Assembly (NCBI RefSeq): GCF_039993895.1
Contig: NZ_CP121194.1
Location: 3,410,001-3,474,000, forward strand
From: Edaphobacter paludis
GTDB taxonomy: Bacteria; Acidobacteriota; Terriglobia; Terriglobales; Acidobacteriaceae
Direction: 5' to 3'
Length of the DNA: 64,000 bases
The notes beneath the pieces are model-generated. The model searched no databases. It was not told where the DNA came from and was given only the letters and a program-made list of their open reading frames with translations. Below are positions 17,703 to 28,524 of the stretch, piece by piece; position 1 is the stretch's first letter; every line of letters begins with the position of its first letter. Both the position numbers and the translations under genes were made by a program.

Positions 17703-19159
17703 CTGGATAAACCATCCTGTGTCGAAAGTTTGGTTGCAGGCGGCTGGCTGCGCAACAGATTTCCTGTGACGAACTCCAGGTCAACTGCTCCGAGGAAAAG
17801 CTGCGATCGCGCGGTCACACCTGACAGCCGAGCTTGTGCCAATTGCTTCTCCGCAGTCACCACGTCGATCAGATTCTTGACGCCATACTTGTAAGCATCA
17901 AGGGACGAATCGTACGACTCAGTCGCAGCCTCGACCAGAGACACCGCGGCCTGCTGCTTACGCAGCGCAGTTCGAAATCCGATGTACGCAGACCACACTT
18001 CACGCGTCGCCTGATCATGCTTTTCGGTCAGTTCGTCCTGAGCCTCGCGTTTCTTCGATTGCGCGGCGGCAAGCTCATTGCGGCGAGCGCCACCATCGAA
18101 GAGCTTCCACTCCAGGTGCATGCTGACATTCCATATTGTCTCGTTCGCGTTGCCCAACTGCCCATAGTCAACGGTCGGCCAGATTGACGACTGTGCTCCC
18201 GTCGCGGAGAGTGTAAGGCGTGGCAGATACTCTGCCCGGGCGGCACGAATACGGTCGTCTGCGGCCCGAATCTCTGCAGCCTGCGCGGCTAGATCTGGGC
18301 GTGCCGCAACAGCTCGATCAATCAGTTCTTCAATCGAAAGCGTCAGCGACTCAGGCAGCGGTGCGTTGCTCAATGCGTCGATGTTGATGTTAGGCGAAGG
18401 TTCCGCGCCGACTTCTTCGGCAAGCTGCACTTTGGCAATCTTCTCATCGCCATCAGCAGACTCCATGTCGAACATGGCCTGCGAGGTTTCGGCCCTGGCA
18501 TTCAGTACGTCCGGTCGCGTGGACCGACCGTTAGCAAGCTGGGCTTCAGCTGCATCCTGCGTCGTCTGTGCAGTCTTCAGGGTCTCGCGTGTGGCCTGCA
18601 GACGCTCCTGAGCAGTTAGCAACTTGTAATACGCAGCGGTGATCTTGAACGCAACATCTTGGTTGGCCTGCACGAAGTTGGCTCCTGCGGCGATCTTCTC
18701 GGCCACCGCGGCATCGACCCTTGCGCTTCGCTTGCCCGAGTCGAACAACAGGTACTGCAAGCTAAGCTGCGGTTGTACGATGGGCACTTCAACCATGGTG
18801 TATCCACGTGGGGCGAGCGGCTTGGGAAAGGGCTCGATGGAGCGCTGATCCTCGCCAATCGCCTCGAATACCAGCACCGGGAAGTACGCACTCTTCTCAA
18901 CGCCTAGTTCGTCCGCGCGCTGCTTGGCTCGCTCCCACGCAATGCGGGATCGAGGGTTGTTATGCTCTCCGAGGTCGATTAATTCGGTCAGTGAATAGGC
19001 GCGGCTCGAATCAAGAGCCGCAGTCGTTGCTATAGGAACCGTGTGAGCGGCGCAATCAGCAGCGCCATCTGGCGAAGTTGCGATGCCAGCACAAAGCGAC
19101 TGCGCGTGAAGCGAGGATGCAACGCAGGCGCAGCCAAGCAACATGAATCGATAAAACAT
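17699..19159 (-). CDS. TolC-family outer-membrane efflux protein (MdtP-like)
   Basis: 486 residues from ATG 19157-19159, chosen because it opens a signal peptide (MFYRFMLLGCACVASSLHAQ); an open frame upstream to 19255 adds unlikely residues. Two OEP repeats of long amphipathic helices are seen: one around QPQLSLQYLLFDSGKRSARVD, another around VSMHLEWKLFDGGARRNELAA. It forms the outer-membrane channel of the tripartite pump and is the first gene of the operon tolC-ytcA-hlyD-FUSC. Confidence 0.9.
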   Translation of the reverse strand: MFYRFMLLGCACVASSLHAQSLCAGIATSPDGAADCAAHTVPIATTAALDSSRAYSLTELIDLGEHNNPRSRIAWERAKQRADELGVEKSAYFPVLVFEAIGEDQRSIEPFPKPLAPRGYTMVEVPIVQPQLSLQYLLFDSGKRSARVDAAVAEKIAAGANFVQANQDVAFKITAAYYKLLTAQERLQATRETLKTAQTTQDAAEAQLANGRSTRPDVLNARAETSQAMFDMESADGDEKIAKVQLAEEVGAEPSPNINIDALSNAPLPESLTLSIEELIDRAVAARPDLAAQAAEIRAADDRIRAARAEYLPRLTLSATGAQSSIWPTVDYGQLGNANETIWNVSMHLEWKLFDGGARRNELAAAQSKKREAQDELTEKHDQATREVWSAYIGFRTALRKQQAAVSLVEAATESYDSSLDAYKYGVKNLIDVVTAEKQLAQARLSGVTARSQLFLGAVDLEFVTGNLLRSQPPATKLSTQDGLSR

Positions 19160-19564
19160 GGCCAGGTGTCGAGCAATTGTTCGATCTGTGCGTTTGACGG
19201 TCAGGGCGAACTCCCCTATCTGTGCCACGAAATCAGACACATGGATTACTCTCAAACGGTATTGCTCGACGAGGAGGAGATCCTCGAATCTCTAAGTCTA
19301 TCTCACCCTTCGAAAGAGGTCATCTTGCCGATAATGTATATCCAGACGTGGTCAACCGGTCGGGGGTATGTTTGCCAGCGCGATTCGGCTGAGCCTAGGT
19401 TAGCGATAACAGGGCGAGTCACTCATCGAGCTATTTGTTTCCGAATTGCCTCCTGCTACTTGTTCAAGAAATCAACCATAATGCGGCCAAGATTACGAAA
19501 ATCATGCACAACCTGGCCCAGAATTCCGGCGAACGAGAATGGGCACCAACTTTCTCCTCCGCGA
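19160..19564. other. Upstream region of the efflux operon; no gene seen
   Basis: This stretch separates the start of the TolC gene from the SRPBCC remnant. It should contain the efflux-operon promoter, but no convincing -35/-10 pair or operator could be fixed. Open frames crossing it have no family motifs and look random. Confidence 0.4.
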
Positions 19565-19950
19565 TTAGAACTCCACCGGGGCTTGCTTATCTTGCAGCGT
19601 GAGGGTGCCACCTTCAGCCAGCTTCTTCATGTTTCGGAGCATCTTCTCGAAGAGCAACCGGTAGGTTTTCACTTGGTTCTGCCGTGCAGCATCATCGGGC
19701 TGCTTAGAGCTATCCCACACAAGGGTGTAGTAGATGGTAGCTCGGCGCGATCCGAGTGGACGCGCCTCCGGCGTTCCGCTGATACATCGGATATAGGCCT
19801 GTATCACGCAAAGGCTGGGTGTAGGTGTAGCTATACTGCGTTTACCCAACAATCACTTCATTCACAATGGATCGCACCCTTCCGAGACCGCCATCTCCCT
19901 GCAGATACTTGCAGTCCTACCACTCGGGTGAGTTCATCCACTTGGGAATG
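19565..19950 (-). pseudogene. Decayed SRPBCC (polyketide cyclase/Bet v1-like) gene
   Basis: On the minus strand the translation PKWMNSPEW-stop-DCKYLQGDGGLGRVRSIV, then NEVIVG-stop-TQYSYTYTQPLR, and in another frame GTPEARPLGSRRATIYYTLVW and NMKKLAEGGTL reproduces the order of a bacterial SRPBCC protein. Both stops are at positions where Gln fits (WQDC, GQT), and a frameshift separates the middle from the C-terminal 95-residue open segment. The N-terminal part is replaced by aldo/keto reductase sequence. No functional product is expected. Confidence 0.6.
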
Positions 19951-20201
19951 TGGGCCGGTGTCGCGCCCTTGCGTTCTGCGACTGCCTTAACCAGGTCGAC
20001 CAGAGCCATGTTGGCTTTGCGCGCTTCGGACGAGAAGCGGGGCACTATGTTACGGAAATCCGTGGGATCGAACTTCGTGTTCTCATCGATCTTGCCGGTG
20101 AGGAACCCGGCGCCAAGTGGGCTAAAGGAAACGAAGCCGATATCAAGTTCCTCCAGAGTTGGCAGAAGCTCGGCCTCGGGACCACGACAGAACAGGGAGT
20201 A
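19951..20201 (-). pseudogene. Internal fragment of an aldo/keto reductase
   Basis: Minus-strand translation reads YSLFCRGPEAELLPTLEEL, GIGF-like DIGFVSFSPLGAGFLTGKI, then FDPTDFRNIVPRF and LVKAVAERKGATPAHI, a well-conserved central block of YakC/AKR13-type reductases. It is preceded in frame by two TGA codons and is fused directly at its 3' side to the SRPBCC remnant where the family would continue ALAWLL. Both ends are missing, so this is a rearrangement scar. Confidence 0.65.
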
Positions 20202-20498
20202 TCATCATGCGGAGCGAGATGATCCAACTGCATTCGTTCCGCACACCTCCGAACCACATACCATATGACATTCTCGGAGATTCCTTTACCCCACGCGTTC
20301 CGTGACGGCTAACGGCCCGAAAGATCTTAACTGTCTTGAGCTATGGCTGCTTCCGTCAGCATCGTGTCGTTTGCGCCGGCCTAACGCGCAAAATGAGAGC
20401 AAATGTCGCAAATCACCATCTGGCGGCGTTCCAGTTCTCCTCCCTCCCAGCCGTCCCCTTACCTATTCCGCTATTTTCTGGCAATAATTAAGGACGAC

Positions 20499-22376
<1,878 letters not shown>

Positions 22377-22382
22377 ACCGAA

Positions 22383-22405
22383 ATCGCCTCCCCCGGGGAG
22401 GCGAT
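22383..22405 (+). terminator. GC-rich hairpin after htpG
   Basis: Arms ATCGCCTCCCC and GGGGAGGCGAT (11 bp) are separated by a single C. It begins six bases after the htpG stop and lies before the GH13 gene. There is no T-run, so it may be a Rho-assisted or attenuating hairpin. Confidence 0.6.
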
Positions 22406-22539
22406 ACTTCGATGCTTGCAGACTGTTTTGAAAAATCTCCGAATTCCTCCTATTCGTGAGCCTGGAAACAGGTATATTCGTCTCAGTTCAGGCCCCGTTT
22501 TCGTGATTCACACCAGAGCTCGTTTGCAGGAGGTGTCTC

Positions 22540-24477
22540 ATGCCTACTCAGGCCTTCTCGTCCCAAGTTCAGAGTGTCCTGGACGCCTATCTTACGGCGG
22601 CGCTAAACTCTTCGACCAATTCCGTGAACATCGACGGAAGATCCATGCAGGTCCCATATCCCTATCCCTCTCCGGCGGATTGGCGTGATTGCTGGATCTA
22701 CTTTCTGCTGATCGATCGCTTCCATAACCCCAGCGCTCCGCCCGCCTTCACTTGGAACAAGAAGTACGGCTTTCGTCAGGGAGGCACCTTCAAAGGGGTT
22801 CAGGCGCAACTGACCTATCTCCAGCAACTGGGCGTCAAGGCCATCTGGCTCTCGCCGGTACTCAAAAATACGCGCCCGGAGATCGACGGGTTCGCCTACG
22901 CCTATCCTGGCTACAACACGCAAGACTTCTTCAGTCTGGAAGGACGTTTTGCATCCGACGGCACGGAAGCGACTGCCGAGATTGAACTCGCCGAACTCGT
23001 CAACGAGGCACACGCACGCGGCATCTACGTGATTGTCGACATCGTCCTGAACCACGCCGGCCGCATCTTTGACTATGTATGGCAGGACCAGATACAGCCT
23101 TCGTTCACCGATCATGGGTTGCTTTACGGGCCTCCCGGCAACGAACCGCCCATTCAGTGGATGAATGGATTCGGGGCACCCCGCGGCGATTGGCAGAACG
23201 AGGTGTCACCCGCCGGAGCCGGGCCGGATGACACAATCTGGCCGATCGACCTGCAACGTCCCGTCTTCTTCCGCAGACGCGGCTCCAAGGACTCGGATTC
23301 GCCTGGCCCCCCACTGAACTATGTGCCTGGCGACTTCAGCGTGATGCGCCAACTGTGCGCGGAGTACGACGCATCCGTCCCAGGTCAGGAAGCGCTGCGG
23401 GTCCAGTACGGTGTGTACCCGGTACTCAGCATCCTCATCCGTGCCTACCAATATCTAATGGCCAAATACGACATCGACGGCTACCGTATCGACACCGTGA
23501 AGTACGTGCGCGCGGATATGATTGCGACCTTCGGCAATGCCATGCGTGAGTTCGCCCTGAGCGCGGGCAAGCGAAACTTCTTCACCTTCGGCGAAATCTA
23601 TGACTCCGACGGCACGATCGATGAGTTCGTAGGTCGCAACGGCCCGGACACTCAGGGATTTGGCATCGACTCTGCGCTCGACTTTCCGCTATTTTTTCAA
23701 CTTCCCGTCGTCATCAAGGCGCTTGGTCCCAACCCACCGGGCGTCGAGCCCCTTGCCGCACTATTCAAGAACCGGAACATCGCCGAGGAAGGCCAAATCT
23801 CTTCTCACGGGGAGGCTGGGAAATACTTCGTCAGCTTCATCGATAACCATGACCAGAATGCCCGATTCAACGCGCCGGGCACTCCGCCCGAACAGGTCTC
23901 GATGGCGCTCGCACTGCTCTTCACCCTGCAGGGAATTCCGTGCGTCTACTACGGCACGGAGCAGGGGCTGCAGGGCACTATCGATGGCCTTGATGCGTGT
24001 GAATCGGTCCGCGAAGCGATGTGGGGAAACCTGCCTCAGCCGTTCAACCCCGCGTCCAGTTTTTATAAGTCGCTGCGGGCCATCGCAACTCTTCGTAACG
24101 GTGATACCGTCTTGCGCTATGGCCGTCTGTACTTCCGTGAAGTCTCCGGCAACGGGCACGACTTCGGACCATCCACCGGAGCAGGCGGAATTATCGCCTT
24201 TTCGCGGATACTGTCGAGCCGCGAAGTACTCGTCGTGGCGAACACCAGCGGTTCCAATGGATTCAATGGTGCGGTCCTCTGTGACGTCGATATTAACCGG
24301 AACGGAACAGCCTTTACCGTTGCCTACAGCAATAAGGGAACCACCGGCACCGGCCATACCACGATCGCGCCCGGAGTCATCTATGCCGGAGCTTCTTCCT
24401 CGCCCTCTTCGCAGATTGCTTCGCTGCCGATCCTTCTCGCTCCATGGGAAGTGCAGATCCTCGTGCCAAAGGTCTAA
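22540..24477 (+). CDS. GH13 alpha-amylase-family glycoside hydrolase
   Basis: 645 residues, (beta/alpha)8 GH13 enzyme acting on alpha-glucosidic bonds. Catalytic triad visible: nucleophile Asp318 in GYRIDTVKYV, acid/base Glu352 in FTFGEIYDSDG, and the transition-state Asp438 in FIDNHDQNARF. Conserved region I is VDIVLNHAG. Early (beta/alpha) features WIYFLLIDRFHN and QLTYLQQLGVKAIWLSPV are typical. A beta-sandwich C-terminal domain ends LLAPWEVQILVPKV. No signal peptide is evident, suggesting a cytoplasmic enzyme. Transferase versus hydrolase activity cannot be decided. Confidence 0.9.
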   Translation: MPTQAFSSQVQSVLDAYLTAALNSSTNSVNIDGRSMQVPYPYPSPADWRDCWIYFLLIDRFHNPSAPPAFTWNKKYGFRQGGTFKGVQAQLTYLQQLGVKAIWLSPVLKNTRPEIDGFAYAYPGYNTQDFFSLEGRFASDGTEATAEIELAELVNEAHARGIYVIVDIVLNHAGRIFDYVWQDQIQPSFTDHGLLYGPPGNEPPIQWMNGFGAPRGDWQNEVSPAGAGPDDTIWPIDLQRPVFFRRRGSKDSDSPGPPLNYVPGDFSVMRQLCAEYDASVPGQEALRVQYGVYPVLSILIRAYQYLMAKYDIDGYRIDTVKYVRADMIATFGNAMREFALSAGKRNFFTFGEIYDSDGTIDEFVGRNGPDTQGFGIDSALDFPLFFQLPVVIKALGPNPPGVEPLAALFKNRNIAEEGQISSHGEAGKYFVSFIDNHDQNARFNAPGTPPEQVSMALALLFTLQGIPCVYYGTEQGLQGTIDGLDACESVREAMWGNLPQPFNPASSFYKSLRAIATLRNGDTVLRYGRLYFREVSGNGHDFGPSTGAGGIIAFSRILSSREVLVVANTSGSNGFNGAVLCDVDINRNGTAFTVAYSNKGTTGTGHTTIAPGVIYAGASSSPSSQIASLPILLAPWEVQILVPKV

Positions 24478-24486
24478 TCGGAATTC

Positions 24487-24504
24487 GGCCATTCTGCAAT
24501 GGCC
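24487..24504. terminator. Small hairpin between convergent GH13 and amt genes
   Basis: Arms GGCCAT and ATGGCC with a six-base loop (TCTGCA), starting 9 bases after the GH13 stop. It is short and has no T-tract, so a terminator role is only suggested by position. Confidence 0.35.
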
Positions 24505-24600
24505 ATCGAGGCTGAAACGCAAGGCGGGTGTGCCATGCTGTCCATCTACGATATCAACTTAGTTGAGCTAGACCCGTTAGTAGAGGCTGCCAACTTATGC

Positions 24601-26301
24601 TCATTCTGGCCCCATAGAAAGCGTTGTAAGTGAGTCTTCGGGGTAGGCCACCATCCCGAACTCCGGCACATCCAGCCCTTGAAGCTCAACCTCTTTGGAG
24701 ACACGCATTGGGCGAATCATGTTGACCGCCTTAAACACCGCGTAGGTAAACCCGAAGACATAAATCGCCATGAACGTGGCTCCTCCGAGTTGCAGGAGAA
24801 ATTGTGTGGAATCTCCGTGGAGCAGTCCAGTCACGCCCATGCCGGTTTTTCCCAGGTATGATGTCACGCCCACGCCATTCCAGCCCGCGCCATAGGTACC
24901 ATCGGCGAAGATGCCGACGCAAACTGCGCCAAACCAGCCGCAATACCCGTGTACCGAGATGGCTCCGCAAGGATCATCGACCTTGAGTATCCGTTCGTTG
25001 AAGAGCACACCCATGTCTACAAGCACGCCAGCCAGAATGCCTATGACCACTGCCGAGTTAGGTGACACAAATGCGCATGGAGCCGTGATTGCGACCAACC
25101 CTGCAAGCATCCCATTGCAGGCCATCGTCACATCTGGCTTTCCAAACAGGAAGTACCACAAGGTCATCGCCGCCGCCGCGCCAGCCACCGCTGCCAGATT
25201 GGTATTCACAGCGATCACCGAGATTCGCAGGTCGGTTGCACCAAGCGTCGAACCGGGATTGAAGCCCATCCAGCCAAAGAGAAGAATGAAGGTCCCTGTC
25301 ACGACATAGACCAGGTTGTGCGCAGGAAACGCTCGCGGCTTCCCGTCGGCTCCATACTTGCCGAGCCGCGGACCAAGTATGACTGCAAGCGCCATGGCGC
25401 AAAAGCCGCCGACGCCGTGAACTACTGTCGATCCTGCAAAGTCCACATAACCATGGGCGAGATGCCTGGTTATGCCCAGTTGTGAGAGCCATCCGCCGCC
25501 CCACACCCAGCACCCGAACGATGGGTACAAAATACCACCGATGAAAAGCTCGCAGAGCAGAAATGCCCAGAAAGTAATCCGCTCGCAGATTGCTCCGACA
25601 ATAATGTAACCAGCCGTCTCCATAAAGACGACTTCGAAGAGCACCAGGCAAAGCGAGCCGGAATCATATGCGGGCCCACTCAGAAAAAATCCCTTGCCGC
25701 CTAAGAATCCCCATAAGCCACTCCCGAGCAGGAAGTGATTCAGCGTAGGTGTGCCACCTAGATTTGTTGGAGCCGCATTGATTGCAGTGCCCCCGTACTG
25801 AAAGGCAAAACCGCAGACATAATAGGCGAGAAACGCAAAAACATATGCTGCAAAGTTCAACATCATCAAGTGCCCGGCGTTCTTCTTCCGTACCAGTCCG
25901 CATGTCAACAGGGCAAAACCAGCCTGCATGAATAGCACCAGATATCCGGTAAGTAGTGTCCACGAGAAGTTCGTGGCAATACGCATGTGGCCGACACTAT
26001 CTGCAAGTCTTAGCGCGATGGGCTCTTTGGCGGACTGCGCCTGATAGGCATCGTAGGCTTTCTTATTCTGGGCATAATCCGGTGCCGTCTTATCGGTCGG
26101 TTCAGGAACTACAAGAGGATTCCCCGCAGCATCCGTAACTGCGGTCTTGTCTCCAGTAGCAAGACCAGCGGGATCGGGTTGAGCCTGCTGCTGTGCCAGC
26201 GCAAGGTTCATCGAACCACTTAGAAGCAACGCAGAAAGAAAATAGATGACTGTCTTTTTTAATGACCAGTGTATGCGGCGGCTGGAAAAAGTGTAGGGCA
26301 T
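24601..26301 (-). CDS. amt: Ammonium transporter (Amt/MEP/Rh family)
   Basis: 566 residues. A cleavable signal peptide (about 1-37, ending LALAQQQ) precedes an unusual polar stretch of about 70 residues before the first transporter helix (NFSWTLLTGYLVLFMQAGFA). Eleven hydrophobic helices follow. Family landmarks are DFAGSTVVHGVGG with the first pore His, and ISVHGYCGWFGAVCVG with the second pore His region. It conducts ammonium/ammonia across the inner membrane and is usually gated by a P-II protein, which is encoded 66 bp upstream on the same strand. Downstream convergent neighbour is the GH13 gene. Confidence 0.95.
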   Translation of the reverse strand: MPYTFSSRRIHWSLKKTVIYFLSALLLSGSMNLALAQQQAQPDPAGLATGDKTAVTDAAGNPLVVPEPTDKTAPDYAQNKKAYDAYQAQSAKEPIALRLADSVGHMRIATNFSWTLLTGYLVLFMQAGFALLTCGLVRKKNAGHLMMLNFAAYVFAFLAYYVCGFAFQYGGTAINAAPTNLGGTPTLNHFLLGSGLWGFLGGKGFFLSGPAYDSGSLCLVLFEVVFMETAGYIIVGAICERITFWAFLLCELFIGGILYPSFGCWVWGGGWLSQLGITRHLAHGYVDFAGSTVVHGVGGFCAMALAVILGPRLGKYGADGKPRAFPAHNLVYVVTGTFILLFGWMGFNPGSTLGATDLRISVIAVNTNLAAVAGAAAAMTLWYFLFGKPDVTMACNGMLAGLVAITAPCAFVSPNSAVVIGILAGVLVDMGVLFNERILKVDDPCGAISVHGYCGWFGAVCVGIFADGTYGAGWNGVGVTSYLGKTGMGVTGLLHGDSTQFLLQLGGATFMAIYVFGFTYAVFKAVNMIRPMRVSKEVELQGLDVPEFGMVAYPEDSLTTLSMGPE

Positions 26302-26367
26302 CTTAGGCTCCTTTTCGCTCCACGGCTACGGTATGGCTGGCCCGCAGTAATCAGAAATCGGCAGAAT

Positions 26368-26706
26368 CTATATCGCGGTTGGACCACGCTCCCCTGTACG
26401 TATGCGGATTACTTCGTCAACGGAGCTCACAAAGATCTTTCCGTCGCCGATGACACCAGTGCGAGCACTCTCTATGATTGCTTCAAGCGCCGGTTCCAAA
26501 AGTTCATCGTTCACTACAATACTGATGTACAGCTTGGGCAGAACATCAACCGTGTACTCTGACCCACGGTACGTCTCCGTGTGCCCCTTCTGCCGTCCGA
26601 ACCCTCGGGCTTCAAAGATGGTGGCACCGGTGATCCCCAAATCGTTGAGACTCTCTTTGACTCCATCCACTTGAGAAGGCCTGATCACAGCATCTATACG
26701 CTTCAT
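26368..26706 (-). CDS. glnK: Nitrogen regulatory P-II protein
   Basis: 112 residues, full length. The T-loop contains Tyr51 (TYRGSEYTVD), the uridylylation site in proteobacterial homologues. The B-loop TGVIGDGKIFV and C-terminal IRTGERG, which bind ATP/ADP and 2-oxoglutarate, are intact. Trimeric cytoplasmic sensor of nitrogen and energy state; linkage to amt indicates the GlnK role of plugging the transporter when nitrogen is sufficient. A palindrome 79-98 bp upstream may control the pair. Confidence 0.95.
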   Translation of the reverse strand: MKRIDAVIRPSQVDGVKESLNDLGITGATIFEARGFGRQKGHTETYRGSEYTVDVLPKLYISIVVNDELLEPALEAIIESARTGVIGDGKIFVSSVDEVIRIRTGERGPTAI

Positions 26707-27371
26707 CTCTAAGATCTCCTTTCCTGGACCTAGGAAACGGAAAGTCTACGCGGATACCGTAAGGCTTTAATCGACACGAACCTACTACAACCTATTTAGG
26801 TTGTAAATATAGAAATCATTGTTGAAGTTCTTGCTTGTCGGAAACGCGAAGTCGACCACAGCGGCACGATCTGTAAACATTGAAGAAGCAAAAGATGCGC
26901 GATCAAAAGTCAAAATTATGTGCTCTATCAAAATTATTTATCTTTGTTTTTAGCTCAGACGTAGCGATCGAATGCAAGGCTCCCAGCAAACCGAGAGTCA
27001 TCTCCCCGACCGCGAAACCTTGACGATGCGATGAGATCTCGGCGTCGGGGACGCGAGGCCTGATCACCTCCCCGGAAAATTACCGCTGGAGCAGCTTCAA
27101 CTACTACGTCACCGGCCACGCCATATCGAAATCGAATCCGACTGGACACACCGCCGTCGCGAACGCACAGACCACACGGTAATTGCACTACACAGTAGAG
27201 AATTTTGAGGTGAGAGCGAAATCTTTCGGCTGGGTGAACCCGCCCATCCTGTTGACGCATCCTATTTCAGGTACGTCTCAATTCCGCGCCCCCAACTTCA
27301 TCGTAACAGCGCCAACTGTCAGCGTTGGCGGCTCAGGTTTAACACCATTCACTAGATAAGGAATTGAATTC
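26707..27371. other. Gene-free region between the glnK promoter and the aldo/keto reductase
   Basis: Apart from the palindrome at 26785-26804, no feature is supported. The part from 26810 to 26950 is AT-rich. No sigma-54 -24/-12 pair (TGGCAC-N5-TTGC) was seen upstream of glnK. Short frames here carry no family motifs. Confidence 0.4.
26785..26804. promoter_or_regulatory. Palindrome upstream of glnK-amt
   Basis: Nine-base arms TACAACCTA and TAGGTTGTA with a central TT form a 20-bp near-perfect palindrome. On the minus strand a TTTACA box overlaps its start, so the site could be an operator overlying the glnK promoter. The cognate regulator is not in the window. Confidence 0.55.
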
Positions 27372-28352
27372 ATGACATCTACACTCACCTCTTTTAAAAC
27401 GCGGCAGTTGGGCAATTCCGATCTCCACCTCACACCCATAGGCTTTGGTGCGTGGGCGATTGGCGGTGGAAACTGGGAGTTTGCCTGGGGATCTCAGGAT
27501 GACAGCGAATCGGTTGCTGCCATCGAGCGCGCGCTCGATCTGGGCATCAACTGGATTGATACGGCGGCAATTTATGGCCTCGGGCATTCCGAAGAAATTG
27601 TCGTGAAGGCTCTGAAGAATACTTCTCACAAGCCCTACATTTTCACCAAGTGTTCCATGCGCTGGCATGAGGATCGCAGCATCTATCGCAGCCTCAAAGC
27701 GGCCTCGCTCCGTGAGGAGTTGGAGAACTCGCTGACGCGGCTGGGCGTTGAGACCATCGATCTCTATCAGATTCACTGGCCCGATCCGGACGAGGATATT
27801 GAAGAGGGGTGGGAGACGCTGGCGAAGTTTAAGCAGGAAGGCAAGGTGCGATACATCGGGGTCTCGAACTTCTCCGTTGATCAGTTGAAGCGCGCCATCA
27901 AGATTGCTCCTGTCACGTCGTTGCAGCCCCCTTACTCACTGCTAAATCGCAACGTTGAAGCAGAGATTCTCCCGTTCGCACAGCAGAACAACATCGGCGT
28001 GATCAACTACTCCCCGATGGCATCCGGCCTCTTGACCGGCAAGATGACGCGGGAACGGATCGAGAATATGCCGCAAGACGATTGGCGTCGCAAGGCCCCT
28101 CAGTTCAAGGAGCCCAAGCTCTCCCGCAATCTCAAGCTTGTGGAGTTACTCGCAGCGGTTGGCAAGACGCACGACGTAGAGCCTGGCGTCGTTGCAGTGG
28201 CCTGGACGCTTCACCACCCCGCGATCACGGCGGCCATCGTTGGAGCACGTCGTTCGGACCAGATTGAGGGCACCATCAAGGCCGCGAGCTTTCGGTTGAC
28301 TGAAGAGGAATATCAGCGAATTACCGCCTTCCTCGATGCAAATCCTGCGTAA
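27372..28352 (+). CDS. Aldo/keto reductase
   Basis: 326 residues, TIM-barrel NADPH-dependent carbonyl reductase. The catalytic tetrad is complete: Asp63 and Tyr68 (NWIDTAAIYGLGHSEE), Lys93 (FTKCSM) and His135 (QIHWPD). NADPH-binding C-terminal block is AAIVGARRSDQIEGTIKAA. It belongs to the AKR11/YajO-type group by WQIHWPDPD and GKVRYIGVSNFS features. It stands alone and is unrelated in frame to the AKR fragment at 20 kb, though the latter shows that a second AKR was once present nearby. Substrate unknown. Confidence 0.93.
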   Translation: MTSTLTSFKTRQLGNSDLHLTPIGFGAWAIGGGNWEFAWGSQDDSESVAAIERALDLGINWIDTAAIYGLGHSEEIVVKALKNTSHKPYIFTKCSMRWHEDRSIYRSLKAASLREELENSLTRLGVETIDLYQIHWPDPDEDIEEGWETLAKFKQEGKVRYIGVSNFSVDQLKRAIKIAPVTSLQPPYSLLNRNVEAEILPFAQQNNIGVINYSPMASGLLTGKMTRERIENMPQDDWRRKAPQFKEPKLSRNLKLVELLAAVGKTHDVEPGVVAVAWTLHHPAITAAIVGARRSDQIEGTIKAASFRLTEEEYQRITAFLDANPA

Positions 28353-28390
28353 GCGGTCACCATGCAACACCGAAGAGCTTCAAAACTGAA

Positions 28391-28433
28391 TCGCAACCGC
28401 GGTGCCACAGAACTCCGGGCGCCGCGGTTGCGA
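28391..28433. terminator. Bidirectional terminator-like hairpin
   Basis: Perfect 12-bp arms TCGCAACCGCGG and CCGCGGTTGCGA with a 19-nt loop, placed between the convergent aldo/keto reductase (+) and helix-hairpin-helix lipoprotein (-) genes. Confidence 0.65.
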
Positions 28434-28524
28434 TCTTCGATAATGGTGATGCGATATCGGCTATAGCCGCTTCACGATTTGTTGAACCAGGGCAGGAAGA
28501 TGGCGGACATCCTTCAGGCACTCC

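Noticed and set aside
19043..19990. 315-codon plus-strand frame
   Set aside because: Spans the TolC gene start, a non-coding gap and the SRPBCC remnant on the other strand; no family motif.
27060..27350. Possible small gene or fragment before the aldo/keto reductase
   Set aside because: Frames on both strands are short and carry no recognisable motif or RBS.
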